Shown: positions 5,997 to 6,919 of the stretch, in pieces | Numbering within the stretch: the first letter of the stretch is position 1 | How the letters are laid out: every line of letters starts with the position of its first letter | Origin: Anderseniella sp. | GTDB taxonomy: Bacteria; Pseudomonadota; Alphaproteobacteria; Rhizobiales; Aestuariivirgaceae | NCBI GenBank assembly: GCA_013041995.1 | Contig: JABDRA010000406.1 | Span: forward strand, 1 to 6,919 | Direction of reading: 5' to 3' | DNA length: 6,919 bases | Translations under genes and position numbers: made by a program | Notes under the pieces: model-generated | The model's input: only the letters and a program-made list of their open reading frames with translations | The model's database searches: none | What the model was told of the DNA's origin: nothing

Positions 5997-6016
5997 GATC
6001 TGGAGTTCATTGAAGA

Positions 6017-6634
6017 ATGTCTAATCGCGTAAGCTCAAAGTACAAACTCGACCGCCGCATGGGCGAAAACATCTGGGGCCGTCCGAAGTCCCCGGTCAAC
6101 CGCCGTGAATACGGCCCCGGCCAGCATGGCCAGCGCCGCAAGGGCAAGCTCAGCGATTTTGGAACGCAGTTGCGCGCCAAGCAGAAGCTGAAAGGCTATT
6201 ACGGCTCGATTTCTGAAAAACAATTCCTGGCCACCTACAAGGAAGCCTCGCGGATCAAGGGCAACACTGCGGAAAACCTGATCGGCCTGCTCGAGCGCCG
6301 CCTGGATGCGGTCGTGTATCGCGCGAAACTGGTTCCAACAGTTTTCGCCGCGCGCCAGTTCGTCAATCACGGCCACGTGCTGGTGAACGGCAAGCGGGTC
6401 AACATCCCGAGCTATCGCGTCCAGATCGACGACGTCATCGAAGTTCGCCAGAAGTCCCGCGAAATGGGGCTTGTGCTTGAAGCCATCCAGAGCCCGGAAC
6501 GCGATGTTCCTGACTATATCGATGCAGATCACAAGAAACTGACCGCCAAACTGGTGCGCATCCCGCTGCTGGCCGACGTGCCGTATCCGGTGATGATGGA
6601 GCCGAACCTGGTTATCGAATTCTACTCAAGCTGA
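6017..6634 (+). CDS. rpsD: 30S ribosomal protein S4
   Basis: S4 is a primary 16S rRNA-binding protein that nucleates assembly of the 30S body and helps form the mRNA entry site. The 205-residue length is typical of alphaproteobacteria. The N-terminal domain has RRMGENIWGRPKSPVNRR (13-30) and YGPGQHGQRRKGKLSDFG (32-49), and lacks the zinc-binding cysteines of C+ S4 proteins. The S4 RNA-binding fold begins at ERRLDAVVYRAKL (93-105) and continues through RQFVNHGHVLVNGKRVNIPS (113-132). The C-terminus VPYPVMMEPNLVIEFYSS is standard. The gene stands alone, not in an alpha operon with rpsK and rpoA, and is followed by a strong terminator. It thus seems to be a single-gene unit with its own leader. 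Confidence 0.98.
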   Translation: MSNRVSSKYKLDRRMGENIWGRPKSPVNRREYGPGQHGQRRKGKLSDFGTQLRAKQKLKGYYGSISEKQFLATYKEASRIKGNTAENLIGLLERRLDAVVYRAKLVPTVFAARQFVNHGHVLVNGKRVNIPSYRVQIDDVIEVRQKSREMGLVLEAIQSPERDVPDYIDADHKKLTAKLVRIPLLADVPYPVMMEPNLVIEFYSS

Positions 6635-6661
6635 TCCACGCATTCAGCTTTATCGAGATCC

Positions 6662-6697
6662 GGCCCGGCAAGAGTTTATCTTGCCGGGTCTTTCTGT
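6662..6697 (+). terminator. Intrinsic terminator of rpsD
   Basis: A 12-base-pair stem (6662-6673 with 6679-6690, one G-U pair) closes the loop GTTTA and is followed by TTTCTGT. It begins 27 bases after the rpsD stop codon. The tail is only moderately T-rich, but the stem is very stable. Confidence 0.85.
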
Positions 6698-6713
6698 CTG
6701 AGGAGCCATAGAT

Positions 6714-6919
6714 ATGAAGCTTTACATCGGAAACCAGAAATACTCGTCCTGGTCGTTCAGGCCATGGATCGCGCTGAAGGTCAAGGACGTGGCATTTGAA
6801 CAAGTGCTGCACCGGTTTGACGATCACCCGGAACGGGTTGATTTCAAAACCTTTTCGCCAACCGGCAAGGTTCCAATGCTGGACAATGACGGGGTGAAGG
6901 TCTGGGAATCGCTGGCGAT
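6714..6919 (+). CDS. Glutathione S-transferase-like protein, N-terminal part (cut by window end)
   Basis: The first 68 codons are present; the gene runs off the window. They form the thioredoxin-fold N-terminal domain of the GST family. Tyr10-Ser11-Ser12 lies at the usual catalytic Ser/Tyr position, and SFRPWIALK (14-22) begins the first helix. GKVPML at 51-56 has the conserved cis-proline (Pro54), and WES at 64-66 provides the Glu-Ser that binds the gamma-glutamyl part of glutathione. The start NQKYSSWS resembles the YfcF-like group of small bacterial GSTs; the substrate cannot be told. The start ATG has GAGGAG 8 bases upstream (6700-6705). The rpsD terminator separates it from rpsD; no clear promoter is visible in the short gap, so read-through may contribute. 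Confidence 0.88.
   Translation, partial: MKLYIGNQKYSSWSFRPWIALKVKDVAFEQVLHRFDDHPERVDFKTFSPTGKVPMLDNDGVKVWESLA

Larger units (their letters stand above)
5805..6016 (+). promoter_or_regulatory. Long structured leader of rpsD, candidate attenuator
   Basis: No convincing ORF lies in this leader. From 5' to 3' it holds: GGCCAGTGC (5821-5829), able to pair with the terminator's 3' arm; a 6-base-pair stem 5856-5861/5875-5880; a two-part hairpin with GAGA tetraloop (5897-5937); a terminator-like hairpin with T-rich tail (5951-5996); and GGAG at 6002-6005, 11 bases before the rpsD ATG. S4 is a known autoregulator of its own mRNA in E. coli and Bacillus, by different structures. I do not recognise either structure here, so control by S4 is a hypothesis. 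The alternative is a terminated small RNA of about 190 bases. Confidence 0.5.

Noticed and set aside
5751..6016. 6S RNA, SRP RNA, RNase P RNA, tmRNA or a tRNA in the intergenic stretch
   Set aside because: None of the conserved signature segments or the cloverleaf arms that I know is present on either strand.
6035..6532. A 165-residue open frame on the minus strand opposite rpsD
   Set aside because: Shadow of the highly conserved rpsD sequence; it has no support of its own.

Overview
The window looks like a chromosomal core segment from an alphaproteobacterium, probably of the Hyphomicrobiales/Rhizobiales or a close relative. The reasons are the moderately GC-rich sequence, a 205-residue S4 without zinc-binding cysteines, a 403-residue eukaryote-like NADP isocitrate dehydrogenase, a SPOR-tailed lytic transglycosylase and a short PilZ protein. 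From memory (not checked), icd, a TrmJ-type methyltransferase, murI and rpsD lie close together in rhizobia. There is no sign of a phage, insertion sequence, CRISPR array or genomic island.

Left part, minus strand (11-3432). Reading in the direction of transcription: a PilZ-domain protein (3432-2860), icd (2712-1501) followed by a clear intrinsic terminator (1471-1441), a small lipoprotein (1367-1002), and an exported lytic transglycosylase with a C-terminal SPOR-like domain (922-11). The transglycosylase starts at TTG and has a perfect TATAAT -10 box upstream.

Right part, plus strand (3477-6919). A probable operon holds a TrmJ-type tRNA methyltransferase, murI (4-base overlap with the previous gene) and a PPOX-type flavoprotein (22-base gap). 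A 266-base intergenic stretch follows, then rpsD, a strong intrinsic terminator, and the first 68 codons of a glutathione S-transferase-like gene cut by the window end.

The genes are mostly housekeeping: TCA cycle (icd), peptidoglycan precursor supply (murI) and cleavage (transglycosylase), translation (rpsD, tRNA methylation), with c-di-GMP signalling and redox/flavin proteins alongside. The most interesting stretch is the rpsD upstream region. A TTGACA-N17-TAAAAG promoter predicts a leader of about 210 bases that ends in a terminator-like hairpin with a T-rich tail, only about 20 bases before the rpsD start. An upstream leader segment can pair with the 3' arm of that hairpin. This is the layout of an attenuator, possibly controlled by S4, or of a terminated small RNA. 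I do not recognise it as a known RNA family.
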